Both the position numbers and the translations under genes were made by a program. A stretch of DNA of 44,789 bases from Phaeoceros laevis. Its lineage: Eukaryota > Anthocerotophyta > Anthocerotopsida > Notothyladales. The stretch lies in assembly GCA_049999765.1 (NCBI GenBank), contig JBNGIQ010006066.1:1-44789 (forward strand). The letters run 5' to 3'. Of this stretch, positions 1-10,589 are shown in pieces (positions within the stretch are counted from its first letter, which is position 1; each line of letters opens with the position of its first letter). The notes beneath the pieces were generated by a model. It searched no databases, was not told the origin of the DNA, and was given only the letters and a program-made list of their open reading frames with translations.

Positions 1-936
1 CCATCGGGCTGGAAATTGTAGGTGTTCGTGACATGGAATTAATGTCCGTATGCGGAATAGGGGGAAGCGGGTCCCGCAAACGGGCGGGAGTATGGGCACC
101 CGTTAGAGGCAACTGTTTGTTAAACCCGTTCCTGCCCTCGTGAAGTAACACTTTGGCTCCTAGTTTGTTGTGCTACCTTATCCAGTCGGCAAAACCACGT
201 GGCAGTTTCCCGAGTACGTGGTTGTAGGACCTGAAATTTTTTATGCAAGTATATTAGGGGCACATAAAGATCTCCTCCAAATTTCAGCCCGATTTGATAT
301 ATTGAGAGTGCTCTGGATTTATTTAAGTGGCCCAAGAGCAAATACTATGACCTGTTTTTTGCCAGTTTGGCATAGCATATAGCCAAATATTCAAGAGACA
401 CCAAAAAGGATCTTGTTGAGCTCTAAAAGATGCACACAATAGTATAATATATGTGAGTAGTAAGTCAAAATTGAGGAGAAGGGATTGGTTCAAAGATGAA
501 AAACTTTGACATTTTATAACTAATGCTAGGAAACTCATCTAGACCTGAAATTTGGACACACTATAGATCTCCTAGGTTACAACAAGTAGTGAAGTTTTCA
601 TGTGTTTTGGATAACAAATGACGAAACCAAAGATGATTGTAGGTGCTTGCTGCAAAATCTTACAGAATCTTACTTGTCCCAGTCCCTACCACAAAAAGGG
701 CACCGTCACCACAATTTGTGGCCACCTATCCATGCTTTGACCCCTTTGTACTGGTCTGCAAGTGGACAGACCCGCTAGTGAAGTTTGTGTCCTACATGAG
801 GGAATGTATGTTAGGCTAACTAGTTATGAGTCCCCTTGGTTCCATTTGGAAGTTGCTTGGCTAGAAGGGGACTAGGGTAGCCCTTTCGGGTGCTCGGTGT
901 ACCGGTGTACCGGCTTTATGCCTAAGTGAAATAAAA
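1..936. other. Non-coding stretch, nothing recognised
   Basis: No open frame here shows recognisable protein similarity, and I see no RNA gene. Near 900-912 there is a short GTACCGGT-type direct and inverted repeat. Probably intergenic or old transposon sequence, judging from the decayed element that follows. Confidence 0.4.
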
Positions 937-2664
937 TTATCGCTCCAAAAAAAATGGAACATCTGTTGTGCACAGGATGTATACTACGTTGCCTGTAGCC
1001 ATCAAAGGTGCCCACTCCTTGGCCTTCATGTGTGCTGGGATGATGTGGACATCATCCTCCAGCGGCCAAGCATTTGCAATTTTCTTCCGCTTCTTGAAGA
1101 ACATGCCAAATGGTTGGAGCTTAACCCCTAGCTTTTGTTCCACTGCCTTGTGAATGGTCAGCTGATCACAGTCTCTCATGAACTCGGTCCCATCATAGAC
1201 CCCTCCCCATGGGCAAGATGGCTCCACAAATGTGTGGTTGGCCCGTTGCCCAGACTGACGAATTTCATTCATTCATCACGTGCAGCCCTTAACTCCGGTG
1301 GATTGCTGCCGTTCGACCTGGCCTCCAGTTCCTCATGCAGGGTTATTTGATCGAAAAACATCGGCACAGCCGCCCTGACATCCCTAGCTCGAGTGACGGG
1401 ATCCGTTTCAGGGTTTATCCTTGCAACGTATCTCCTGGTGGCTGCTACCGCTTCCAATGTCTGCTCACGCTCTTGATCTCCCAGAAACCTTGTGACTACT
1501 CCTGCCTTGGTACTCACCAATTGCATAATAATCTGGCAATGGTAAAAGTGTCGAAAGCATACTTTCTGCAATGGTACGATTTGGTACACCTACCCCGCGA
1601 GTTTGTGACCACTCGTAGAAGTTCAAATTTCGAACAACATTAGCCTCTTCTTCAAGCTATTGCCGATACTCTCGTCACCTTGTGGCCCTGTCAGGAACAT
1701 TGTCATCTCCTACTACCGTGCATGCATCGTAGCGTAGACCATACCGTTGAGAAAACCCTTCCTGATTGGTAGAGGCTTCATTGGCTGCCGACCTGGTCGC
1801 CCAGGTCGGCATGCACGCTGTGAGCATTTTGACTTGAGCCTTCAAGGCTTCCAGTTCAGCAAATAGATCTGGTGCCTTAGCCGCTTTGGCCTGATGAGCA
1901 TCTTGTGCCACCCTGGCCTTGGGCGCTGGCTTCTTAGGCTTTCAAGATCACTACAGGTGTAGTAGCTGCCAATGTGCTGGGCTTAACACCCTTAGCAGCC
2001 TCAGCACCGGCTTCCGTCTTAGGCAACGTCAAAGTGCGCCGCGCTAAATGTTTGTTAAAGCACACCGCTTCCATATGACCATCCTTGTCACAAAATCCAA
2101 TATGTAAGGTACTAGGCGAACAAATGCATTGTGGAGCAAAGTACTCACTCCTTGCACAATAATTACACCCATATGCTTGACTTCCTGAGTTAGTGGCTAT
2201 AGCAGCATTTACAGTCTTAGAATTGAACTGATTCTTTGTCATGGCTGCAGAACCATGCACAACAGCTTTGCTCTTACCTGGGCTGTGATCCCTGTGTGCA
2301 GCACGCTTAGGCACTTCATCCTCATGCGCGTCGTAGTGCGCATTAGCCATCTCATAACCTTCTGCAACCCTTCTGTCTGATGATGTTCTGAGCTCAGCTT
2401 CTAGATCTTTTCCGTACTCTTAGTTAGAAATTCGCATTCCAGGATCATAAAGAATGCCCCCACAGAATCCTGTTCGGCTGACTCCAACACTGTCGGGTCA
2501 ATTCCCTGCGTGGCTGCTAACAACCGGGCAGGTGTTTGAGTAATCGAAGTAGGTATCGAAGTGCCTGCTGCCACAACTGCTGTTGTAGAGACAGTTGCTA
2601 TTGCAACCTGTAAGGCCATTTGTGAAGCATGCTGGATAGTAGCTGTATAGGCTGCGTTAGGCAC
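937..2664 (-). pseudogene. Decayed retroelement, gag-like reading region
   Basis: Five short open frames follow one another on the minus strand (2664-2401, 2350-1934, 1911-1675, 1589-1269, 1272-937), as expected for one long reading frame broken by stops and frameshifts. The 2350-1934 piece holds a Cys/His cluster ending CDKDGHMEAVC. This matches the last three ligands of a gag zinc knuckle (C-x4-H-x4-C), but the first cysteine position is not a cysteine. The flanking pieces are Ala/Thr-rich or charged, which is common in gag. No protease, reverse transcriptase or LTR could be tied to it. I infer a dead LTR-retrotransposon gag region. A broken host zinc-knuckle gene cannot be excluded. Confidence 0.4.
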
Positions 2665-3159
2665 ATTGATGTCTGCAAGAAATACAGGCCTACGATCGAA
2701 ATATAAAAGCTACGCTTCGTCGGTCAAGTACCAAGCTAACATTTTGAGAGAATACCTCTTAGTGTAGTGTTGTTGGAGCTTCATCTCCCACTCGTCCATC
2801 ATTGAATAAAAGCATGCCTTAAGCTTTTTCAAATAACGCAAAAGTTGCCCCGTTCCACCTGATGTGAGCGTGTGATGGCGGTTAACAACGGCGGCGCTTC
2901 AGCAAGCTGCCACCTGTCCAGACGTACAATCGCATTACTTGGCTCATTAATTCATCTCCTTCCCACCCGCAAGCTATCGTCGAGACAGTACTTCTCACAG
3001 GCGTCTGACGGACATCGCTCGTTGCGCGCCGCTGGGTTCTGTTGCGTTACGATGCCGTGGTGGAGCAAGTGCGCCCTTTGAATCCATTCTGATTTGCTTG
3101 TCGTAGTCACTTGTGCAATATGGCGTATGAACAGAGCTCTGCTGCCTGTGATCAGGTGT

Positions 3160-3310
3160 GGTAGGAGAAGGAGGCCACGAGGGCGGCGAAAAAGGCCGCG
3201 AAGAGGGCGGCGAAGGCAGCGAAGGTCACGAAGAGGGCGGCTATGATGGCTGCTCTAGAGCAGGCTGAGGGCTCCAGGGTAGGTTGAGGGCTCCAGGGAG
3301 AGGCCGATTC
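3160..3310. repeat. Purine-rich low-complexity tandem repeats
   Basis: GAGGGCGGCGAA-like units recur irregularly from about 3170 to 3240. They are followed by two copies of a unit containing GAGGGCTCCAGGG (about 3268-3300). Degenerate and probably non-coding. Confidence 0.5.
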
Positions 3311-3646
3311 CTGCAGCTATAAATCTGGAAGCTGAGTCATCGAGGGCCAGAGCTCCGTGTCGGTGAAGGAGAAGGCCATCACTGGAGCTGTGCTTGGCCC
3401 CCGGCAACTCACAAAAGAGGAGAAGATGGCCGAAGCATGACAGCCGTCAAGCAGCGCATGAGCGAGAGAAAGACACCGTCGGGTCAACCTCTCACCATGG
3501 ACACCACCGTCGCGAAGCTCAGCCTCCGCTTGACGATGGCGGAGGACGAGGCGACAGCAGGCGGTTCAGACGGCAGAAGCGTGGAAAAGAGAGGGTGACG
3601 GCGACCAAAGCCCTAAAGTCGAACTGGCCTTAGTTTGTTTGGCGCG

Positions 3647-3742
3647 AATCACGAAATGATGGAGTAAGTAGTTATCTCAATCACGAAATGACGGGATAGG
3701 TAGTTACCTCAATCACGATATGACGGGGTAACTAGTTACTGC
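3647..3742. repeat. Three tandem copies of a 32-bp unit
   Basis: Copies lie at 3647-3678, 3679-3710 and 3711-3742. Each starts AATCACGA and ends AGTTAYYKC, and they differ at a few positions. A fourth copy begins with AAT and breaks down. It is a small minisatellite with no visible link to a gene. Confidence 0.85.
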
Positions 3743-5309
3743 AATGTGATCCCGTTTTCGCCTCCGTTACTGTTTGCCTGTGCAAAAGTCAAACAAAAGT
3801 ACTCCTGCCCTCGGAAAATGAATGTGACTTGCCTTGCATGAGTTTCACTCAACCAAGGTATTTTTGTGGGAGGGCCCACCCACATGTAAACCTCAAAAAA
3901 ATGGCGCATAATACTAGATAGTACATTTTCTAAACTCTGGACACAATACTTTGCAGCCCGTTTTAGCATGTAACTTTCACGACACGTGTCCATTTCCAAA
4001 TATTCTTACATATTCTGAAAGCTCTCAACGAGACAAACATCCTCGTGCCTTTTTTTTAGAGTTGAATATGGCAAGTGTTATTTACGAACTATCAAACTTA
4101 AAATATAAATGAAAGTGGGGGTGGACACTCGGAATTGCCCGAGTGTAGCTTGCACGACCCCAAATACATGTCGTTCTTTTCTTGGCCAAATACATGTCAT
4201 ACTTTTCTCAAATTCTAGATGCTCTTCATTAAATCTTTTTGAAATATCTGTAAGTTTAGCATTTTTATGCTGCGTCAAATACTCTTCAACATGTACATCC
4301 TTCCATAATAGCTTTCCTCTTTTGTTTCTCCACTTTCTCATCATTAATGACGGTCTTCCTCTTTATTGGTCCTACAATTACATGCAATTATTCACCCTTA
4401 CAATAGTTGAGATCAACATGCAACAACCATTACATAACTTACCTCTTCCCTTTCTCATCTTTGTCAAGCTTTTCCTCCTCATTGTTCCCACATTTACATA
4501 CAATTATTGATGATTATGGTAATTGAAAATAACTTCCATTAACAGTCAAATACCTTCCTTCACACTTTCGTTCACATTTTCCTTCTTCCGAGTTATGGCT
4601 TCAAGACCTTAGTCACTCTACTTACATTTTTATTTTGTATGTATCACTACCTTATTAAGTGTTATTTTAATATATTATATTTAAAATTTCTATTTATGAC
4701 GCATTATTGACAATACGTGCTAACGACACGTTTCCATTAATCCGCACTCCTACACGCGCAATTAGGACCAGGTAACGACCGGACGTTAAGTAAGCAAAAG
4801 TCGTTCCATACCGGCTTCGACTTACCACTCCGGCATTCCTGGCGGCCATGCTTCTTGCTCCAGCGTGACTCCTGACACCCGCGCGGCCGCCATCGTCAGT
4901 CCCGCGTGTCAGCTGCTAGGATAGAAAATCCCAGTCTCTCTCCTCTTTTTGAAAACAGTGCCGGACATACATAGGCCCGACCGCGCTACCGGACCTGCGC
5001 CATAGCCTTGGGCCAGGTTCGGATCCTAACCTATCCGCCACATGCGGCGGCCGCCGATTAGGGCAAGTTCCCTAACCGGCGCTGGGTAAACCTAACTAGC
5101 CGGCCGGGTTACAAGACAACCTCCGGTCGGCTCCTAACAGAATTATAATTAAACAACTGATAAAAACTGCTGTTACGCTAAGTCCTCGCGTCACCACACT
5201 TAACACGCCACATATTTATAATATTTTACACTCGAATTGGTTTTTATTTTTTTAATTTGTTGCAATTTTTCTCTTGTACATGTAATCTTTGTACTTCTAC
5301 TTTCTATAT

Positions 5310-6245
5310 ATTTGTACTTGTATTTTTTTGAAATTCTGTCCTTTTAAAATTATTATCATTTTCAATATGACAATATGATCTTAGTTGCCGGAAGCGGCGC
5401 TCCTTTAAAAAGGAGCGCTGTTTCCTTCATAGTTTACGTTACGGACGTTAGATTCGGACATCACACTGTACCGTATTGCCAATTAACTGGAAATACATAC
5501 CGTACAAAACTCATATATACAAAAACTTAAGTTAGCGTCGATCGAAGTACCGATTCCAATCACAAAGTAACGAATGAGTTTTTGCCACGCGAAAGGGCGA
5601 GCTTGAGTTTGGTGTCGCACGGAGCTTGAGTCACCATGCCCCAAGCTCTCGCGTGCCTCCTCCTGCCATCTTCAACTCCCTAAAACCCTGTCCCGTGAGA
5701 CAGGATGGCGCACCCCGTTCCCAAGACCTTGGAGAGCCAGAAATTGGCGATGGCGTTTCATTGGCATCTACGCCCTGGCGTGAGTTGCGCCACCAGCAAA
5801 TCCACTGCCCGGCTGCAGGTGCTGCTGCCCTGCATCGTGGTATTAGGGTTATGTGATGACTCATGAGATGACGTAGGAAGTACTAAGAATAAGGTAATTA
5901 TATTTTTGAACTTATTTTGTATTTAACATAATTAACATTTTGAAAAATAAAAATACGGTATAATACACCGCTTTTGAAGCTTGGGTTTGGAAGAAGCTCC
6001 ATTTTTAACGTCAGACAGGTAACTTTCCTGCTCTCGTAAGATACGCTTCGACAACTAAGAATTTGATAATCATCGCACATTATATTAAAAAAATATGGTA
6101 CCTCTAAGATAAGTTTCTCAACTTAGTATTTTTTTGAAATTCTGTCCTTTTTTGACTTACCATTTTCAATTTGACAATCTGATAATTATCGCACATTATA
6201 TAAAAAAGTATGGCACCTCTAAGATAAGTTTTTTTAACTTATCAA
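5310..6245. repeat. Dispersed and tandem AT-rich repeat copies
   Basis: A segment at 6064-6125 (TGATAATCATCGCACATTAT and onward) recurs at 6180-6241 with few changes, a period of about 116 bp. The spacer between them (about 6127-6179) resembles 5320-5376, sharing TTTTTTTGAAATTCTGTCCTT and a following CATTTTCAATaTGACAAT-like stretch. This indicates an AT-rich repeat family, perhaps a miniature element, with partial copies here. Confidence 0.6.
5397..5418. repeat. Perfect 10-bp inverted repeat
   Basis: GCGCTCCTTT is followed by AA and its exact reverse complement, giving a 22-bp palindrome. As RNA the stem could extend outward by further pairs that include G-U wobbles. It lies in AT-rich non-coding DNA. 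The arms resemble the TGCTCC/GGAGCA hairpins at 42403 and 43625. Confidence 0.7.
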
Positions 6246-6651
6246 AAATTATCTACATATCCAAAAAATGATCCCGTTTTTTATTCATTCATTAACTACA
6301 CATTAGCTAGAGCACAATCTGCTAGGGTTTCTGTCGAACCAGAATGCGTTCCCGTTACTTGGGAACACATTATTTATTTTTGGGAAAAGCTCCCTGTTAG
6401 GGTTTAGGGTATGGAGGAACGATTCATGTGAACGGAAACCGCTCCCAAATACCCTAGAACGGGAACAGCTTTTGTTCTTGTTCGACTCAAACTTGCCGAC
6501 GACCTGCTCGCCCACCCGGGTATGGCTCAAAGTCGTGCTGCGTCTGGCTGCAACCTACCGACGCGACCGTCCCGCCACCTATCCAGCTATGCAAAAGTGA
6601 GGATGGCCGCGCCAGGTGCGGCTGGCTGGTGATGCCGCGCCTGATGAGGCT

Positions 6652-6709
6652 GGTGAGGCTGCGCCTGGTGAGGCTGCGCCTGGTGAGGCTGCGCCTGGTG
6701 AGGCTGCGC
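6652..6709. repeat. 15-bp tandem repeat, about four copies
   Basis: GCGCCTGGTGAGGCT is repeated at 6661-6675, 6676-6690 and 6691-6705, with a partial copy before and a broken one after. Looser relatives extend from about 6620 to 6750. On the minus strand it reads as a GAASP peptide repeat in a short frame, which I take as a by-product of the repeat. Confidence 0.85.
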
Positions 6710-6868
6710 GGTGAGGTTCATCGGCGCAACCTTTACTGGTGAGGCAGCGCCTAGAGATGAGAAAACGCTCGGTGAGCGCCTGGTGGTTTTGTTTATTGAA
6801 GTTAACGTTTTTTTTTACTACTTTTTTCTTTTTTCTCAAACCCTAGAAGAACAGCATCGATACGTTTC

Positions 6869-6968
6869 NNNNNNNNNNNNNNNNNNNNNNNNNNNNNNNN
6901 NNNNNNNNNNNNNNNNNNNNNNNNNNNNNNNNNNNNNNNNNNNNNNNNNNNNNNNNNNNNNNNNNNNN
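6869..6968. other. Assembly gap (100 N)
   Basis: Exactly 100 N, the usual placeholder for a gap of unknown size. Features on either side should not be joined across it. Confidence 0.98.
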
Positions 6969-8399
6969 TAATTTCTCAAAAAAAGCTCTATCCAACCGTA
7001 TATAATATATATCTATTTAATAATAGATATCGAGTATTGAATATTACAATAGCTGTAATATTTAATATATATCTTTGAGGTATTATCTATAACACCTGGT
7101 TGCGAGAAACTAAGAAACTTTAAAACGTTTTGTCGCATTTCTGCACGTTTCGTGAAAAATTAACGTTTCGCACCGGAAACATGAGTAGCAAAGTTGCATC
7201 TCTCGGAGACGTCCCACCCGTTTTTACGTGTTACTGTGTTGTGCAATAACCCATCGGGAATGACATCACATTGAGCTACACATCATGCTATGTTGCATCA
7301 CACTAGCACACAAGTGAAAGCCTACTCCTAAGCTATTAGCTGAGGTCCCAGCATACACACACATGAGCTGCACCAGTCTGGCTTACATATTCACTACTCT
7401 ACCTTCAGACCTGAATTATGCTTGCATGTCACTAAACGGTCAAACTGGCTTGCATACATAGCATGCGCAGCTGCCTAGCCTTGCCTACATACATTCTTGT
7501 CCAGCACACATTGATGCATAATACATGTTGCTGATTAGTACATGCAATGCACACCATGTCTAACAAGCACAAAAATGGGTGTACTAGTCGAACTCTTATA
7601 GACCCTCACAACAAAACACAACAAATTCTCAAAACACATTCAAACTTCTTGTGTGCGCACAGGAAAGAGCTGTCTCCAAATTCAGTGATGCAAAGAACAC
7701 AAAGACACACGCGGTTTTGGGTGCACCAGCCTTGTTGGTCACACTTTTACTGCATTAAATATCTCAACTCCACACTTTGCATAAACCAGGGGAGCATTGC
7801 ACCGCCGTGATTTCAACCTCAGAGCTTGCAGAAACAATTGGCTTCTACTTTCCAGCAGGCACCCTTATAGCATGCCCTGCCAGGAGAGAGAGAGGGACGA
7901 GCGCTGCCTCACCCCACACCTGTGTAAACCAGTTGTGCCCCACCGTTCTCACACCACGTCGTTGGCTACGACCTAAACATAGTTGAGAATAGCGCGGTCG
8001 CATTCATGGCGCTGGGACCTAAGCCTGTCATTGCTGCTAAGTGAGAAACCTTCTTCAATAAGGTGATCTGGCTCGCCGTCATCAATCCCTTGCATCGCGC
8101 TGCACCTAGGCGTTTATATAATTGTCACGCATTCTATCACTTACATGCATTTAACCCTAGTTGCTAGCTAAACCCTTTTGGTGTTAACTAGTTAACCCCA
8201 AGTCCGAGCCTCTACATCACTTTCATGACAACTGTTCGTTTTTCACGTTTTACTTTTTTTACCCAAACATAAAAACATGGGAGTAGACTTTGTTTATGAT
8301 TTTTTAATTAGTACGTGTACGTACCTACATGCCCTTCTCAATAGCCATGTGGCCATCATAGGTGCTGCAAGAGTTTGGTCTCACGTATTTCCTTTTGCG
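6969..8399. other. Non-coding stretch, no gene seen
   Basis: AT-rich after the gap, then many short CATGC and ACACAC-like motifs. Around 7040-7065 there is a 9-bp inverted repeat, AATATTACA with TGTAATATT. The short plus-strand frames at 7547-7810 and 7777-7986 carry no recognisable domain. The region leads into the decayed retroelement and may include its unrecognisable upstream part. Confidence 0.4.
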
Positions 8400-9175
8400 C
8401 CAATGCGCCATGACATAAGTTGACCCCATGCACGAGATATTCAGATTGCACGGGTGCCCTGAGGAGATTGTGAGCAACAGAGATACGAAGTTCATGGCAA
8501 AATTTTGCAGGCCTTCGTCAGAGCACTAGGGATCAAGCAGTTTCTTATAAGTGCTTACCATCTAGAAGCCAACGCATAGACGGACAAGAAAATTGGCACT
8601 GCTGAGGATTTGTTGAGGCCGCATTGTCACGACAAACAAAGCAAATGGGAAGCTTTTTGCCACTTGTGGAGTTTGCTTTCAATTCTGCCGAGCATGCTAC
8701 AGCAGGCTTTGCTTCGTACCAGCTAGTGTATGGGAACAACCTGCAGCCACCAGGGCTATGGCCCTTGTAGGCACATGACCCTAAATCAGTCGCAGAGCTA
8801 GCATAGGTGATGCATTCAGAACTGCAGGAAGCCAAGTTAAGGATTAGACAAGCGAATGAAAGGGCCTACAAGTTCAATAACAAGTCAAGGTGGGAGGTTA
8901 CTTTCGAAGAAGAGGGGTTTGCCTGGTTGCGCGTCAAGCCCGATGTGAATTGCTGCCTACAAGAAGGTAAAGCCAAGCTCAGCTATCGGTACGTCGGACC
9001 ATTTCCTGTTGTTAAAAAAATTTGTGATGTAGCATATAGGCTAGGCTTACCAAAACATTGGAAGCATTGTAGCACGTTCCATGTGTCGCTCTTGAAGAAA
9101 TTCGTAGGTGAGCAGCCTATAGAAGCCTTCATCAACAAACTGAATGCTCAAGAAACATGCCCCCAAACCAAGTGA
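8400..9175 (+). pseudogene. Ty3/gypsy integrase remnant, broken
   Basis: From about 8446 the plus strand encodes a degenerate retroviral-type integrase core: an EEIVSNRDTKF stretch, then LGIKQFLISAYH, then after an in-frame stop and shifts EDLLRPH and a LVEFAFNSAEHATAGF-like segment. The open frame 8807-9175 continues into the integrase C-terminal region, with YRYVGPFPVVKK (GPF/Y-type motif), DVAYRLGLPKHWK and FHVSLLKKF. These are typical of plant Ty3/gypsy polyproteins. The family's usual SDRD reads SNRD, so one catalytic Asp is gone, and the expected QTE glutamate segment is also altered. The element is dead. Reverse transcriptase and protease were not found upstream. Confidence 0.85.
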
Positions 9176-9458
9176 CATCTAAGTGGAGCCTCCAGTTTTT
9201 GAGATGCTTGGAGGAAGAGCAATGGCGCCGGCTGAGTAGCCAGGCACTTCCACAAAGGGGGAGAAGGGTAGAGCAACGGCAAGGAACAAGGCTGGAGCTC
9301 AAGGGAGGATTCCGAAGTAGTTTTGTGCAGGAGATGCACTGATCACGCAGCGTGCAGCAATTCTGAAGGAAAGAGTTAGGACTCTTAGAGCCCACGGAAG
9401 ATGACGCTACAGGGAGCTTCGAAGGACCCAACCAGCAGCTCGAGAGGATTGGGGAGGA

Positions 9459-9760
9459 TGTCACGACAGAACCGTGTCCAGGCCTGGGATCGGCCATCCA
9501 GGAGCCACGACCTAGCTAGGAGCTAGGTTAGGTCAGACATCAAGTCTAGCTAGGTTAGCTTAGCCCTAGTTAGGCAACTGCAGTTAACTAACGAACTAGG
9601 GAGGGAACTAAACGGATGCCGTTGCTCCCAACGGCATCCGCACCCCGCTCGGGGGGTACAAGACACAAGACCAAACACTAAGCAGCTCTCTCGTTTCCAC
9701 TCTCAAGTTCGTGCTCTAGCTCCAAGATTCCTGTGTCATCTAGCTCTGGTCATGACGTCG
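9459..9760 (+). mobile_element. Putative 3' LTR of the gypsy remnant (end uncertain)
   Basis: A purine-rich tract GGATTGGGGAGGA directly precedes TGTCACGACAGA at 9459, the arrangement expected for a polypurine tract followed by an LTR beginning TG. It lies about 280 bp past the integrase remnant. The segment contains a strong hairpin (9614-9639) and a pyrimidine-rich stretch near 9683-9720 that could belong to the R region. No second LTR copy is in the window, so the right boundary and length are guesses. Confidence 0.5.
9614..9639. repeat. Perfect 11-bp stem-loop inside the putative LTR
   Basis: GGATGCCGTTG, loop CTCC, then CAACGGCATCC. A second small GC hairpin (CCCCG-CT-CGGGG) follows at about 9643-9654. 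Both could form in RNA made from the LTR. Confidence 0.8.
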
Positions 9761-10589
9761 CCCTCCGTCCCTGGCTATGAGTGCACCCCTTTTTGCACTC
9801 CTACTACTCTACTGCGCCCCTGGCCATGGCTGCTCTCATAGCTTGAGTTCAAGCTCAAGTTGACCATGCATGGCTGCGTGTGCAGCTTGAGCTCAAGCTT
9901 GAGCCCGTGCTCACCATCGAGTGTAGCCATCAGTTAATTAATTAGAGTACATTATCTTTCGTATGGTCTGGCAAAGCGCCATGGCCAGCGCCAAGCTGAA
10001 GAGCGTGCACCCATGGCCAGTGCCTGGTCGAGGCTGCCCTTCAAGCTTGAGAGCGGGCAACTATGGCCCCGGCGTGTCGTATTTAAAATAATTTTATTTT
10101 ATAAAAATAAAAATATTATTTTGAAAACCTTAAAGAGAACGTATCGGTGTGTTCCCAAAATGTGAGTGTGACGCATTTCTTTGGCCGACTTTTAATTTCC
10201 CATAGACCTTGGTTTTGGAAGGTTTTACTACCATCAAATCCATTCCTCAACTAACTTTTAACTTTGGCTGACTTTTAATTTCCCATAGCCCTTGGTTCCT
10301 TGGTTTTGGAAGGTTTTACTACATCAAATCGATTTCTCAACTAACTTTTAATTTCCCAAAGACCTTGGTTTTGGAAGGTTTTAGTACATCAAATCCATTT
10401 CTCAACCAAATGTGAGAAATCCGGTCCGTGTAAGGGTCTAGTAGTAGTAGTAAGGTGATTATGGTGTTTAGCCCACTTCACAGGGGAATCGGACACCCCG
10501 CCGGGAGAAGGTAAGACGGGGGGAAGCGTACTTCCATATATTACTTTGGGTGTTGCGGGGAATACCAGTCATTATGCACCGAGGCCCGA
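9761..10589. other. Non-coding region upstream of PPR1, with repeats
   Basis: Around 9840-9910 there are overlapping palindromes built from AGCTTGAG/CTCAAGCT. From 10187 to 10410 three diverged copies of a 65-85 bp unit follow one another; each has ACTTTTAATTTCCCA, CTTGGTTTTGGAAGGTTTTA and CATCAAATC blocks. A short TAG triplet run lies near 10440-10452. This region must include any PPR1 promoter, but I see no clear TATA box. Confidence 0.55.
10187..10410. repeat. Three tandem copies of a 65-85 bp unit
   Basis: Copies start at about 10187, 10270 and 10344. Shared blocks are CTTTTAATTTCCCA, TTGGTTTTGGAAGGTTTTA and ACATCAAATC. The second copy carries a short internal duplication of CTTGGTTC. 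The array lies 180 bp before the PPR1 start. Confidence 0.75.

Larger units (their letters stand above)
2665..5625. other. Intergenic, partly AT-rich, no gene seen
   Basis: No convincing coding region. The part up to 3630 is GC-rich with purine-rich low-complexity repeats; from about 4080 the sequence is AT-rich with short interrupted frames. The frames at 3394-3633 (+) and 4109-4510 (+) lack recognisable domains and look like chance. Repeats inside this stretch are listed separately. Confidence 0.4.

Noticed and set aside
4109-4510. 133-aa plus-strand frame in AT-rich DNA
   Set aside because: Low-complexity composition, no domain, and an overlapping frame of similar quality on the other strand.
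6579-6839. Minus-strand frame with GAASP repeats
   Set aside because: The peptide repeat is fully explained by the 15-bp tandem repeat; no start context or further coding sequence supports a gene.
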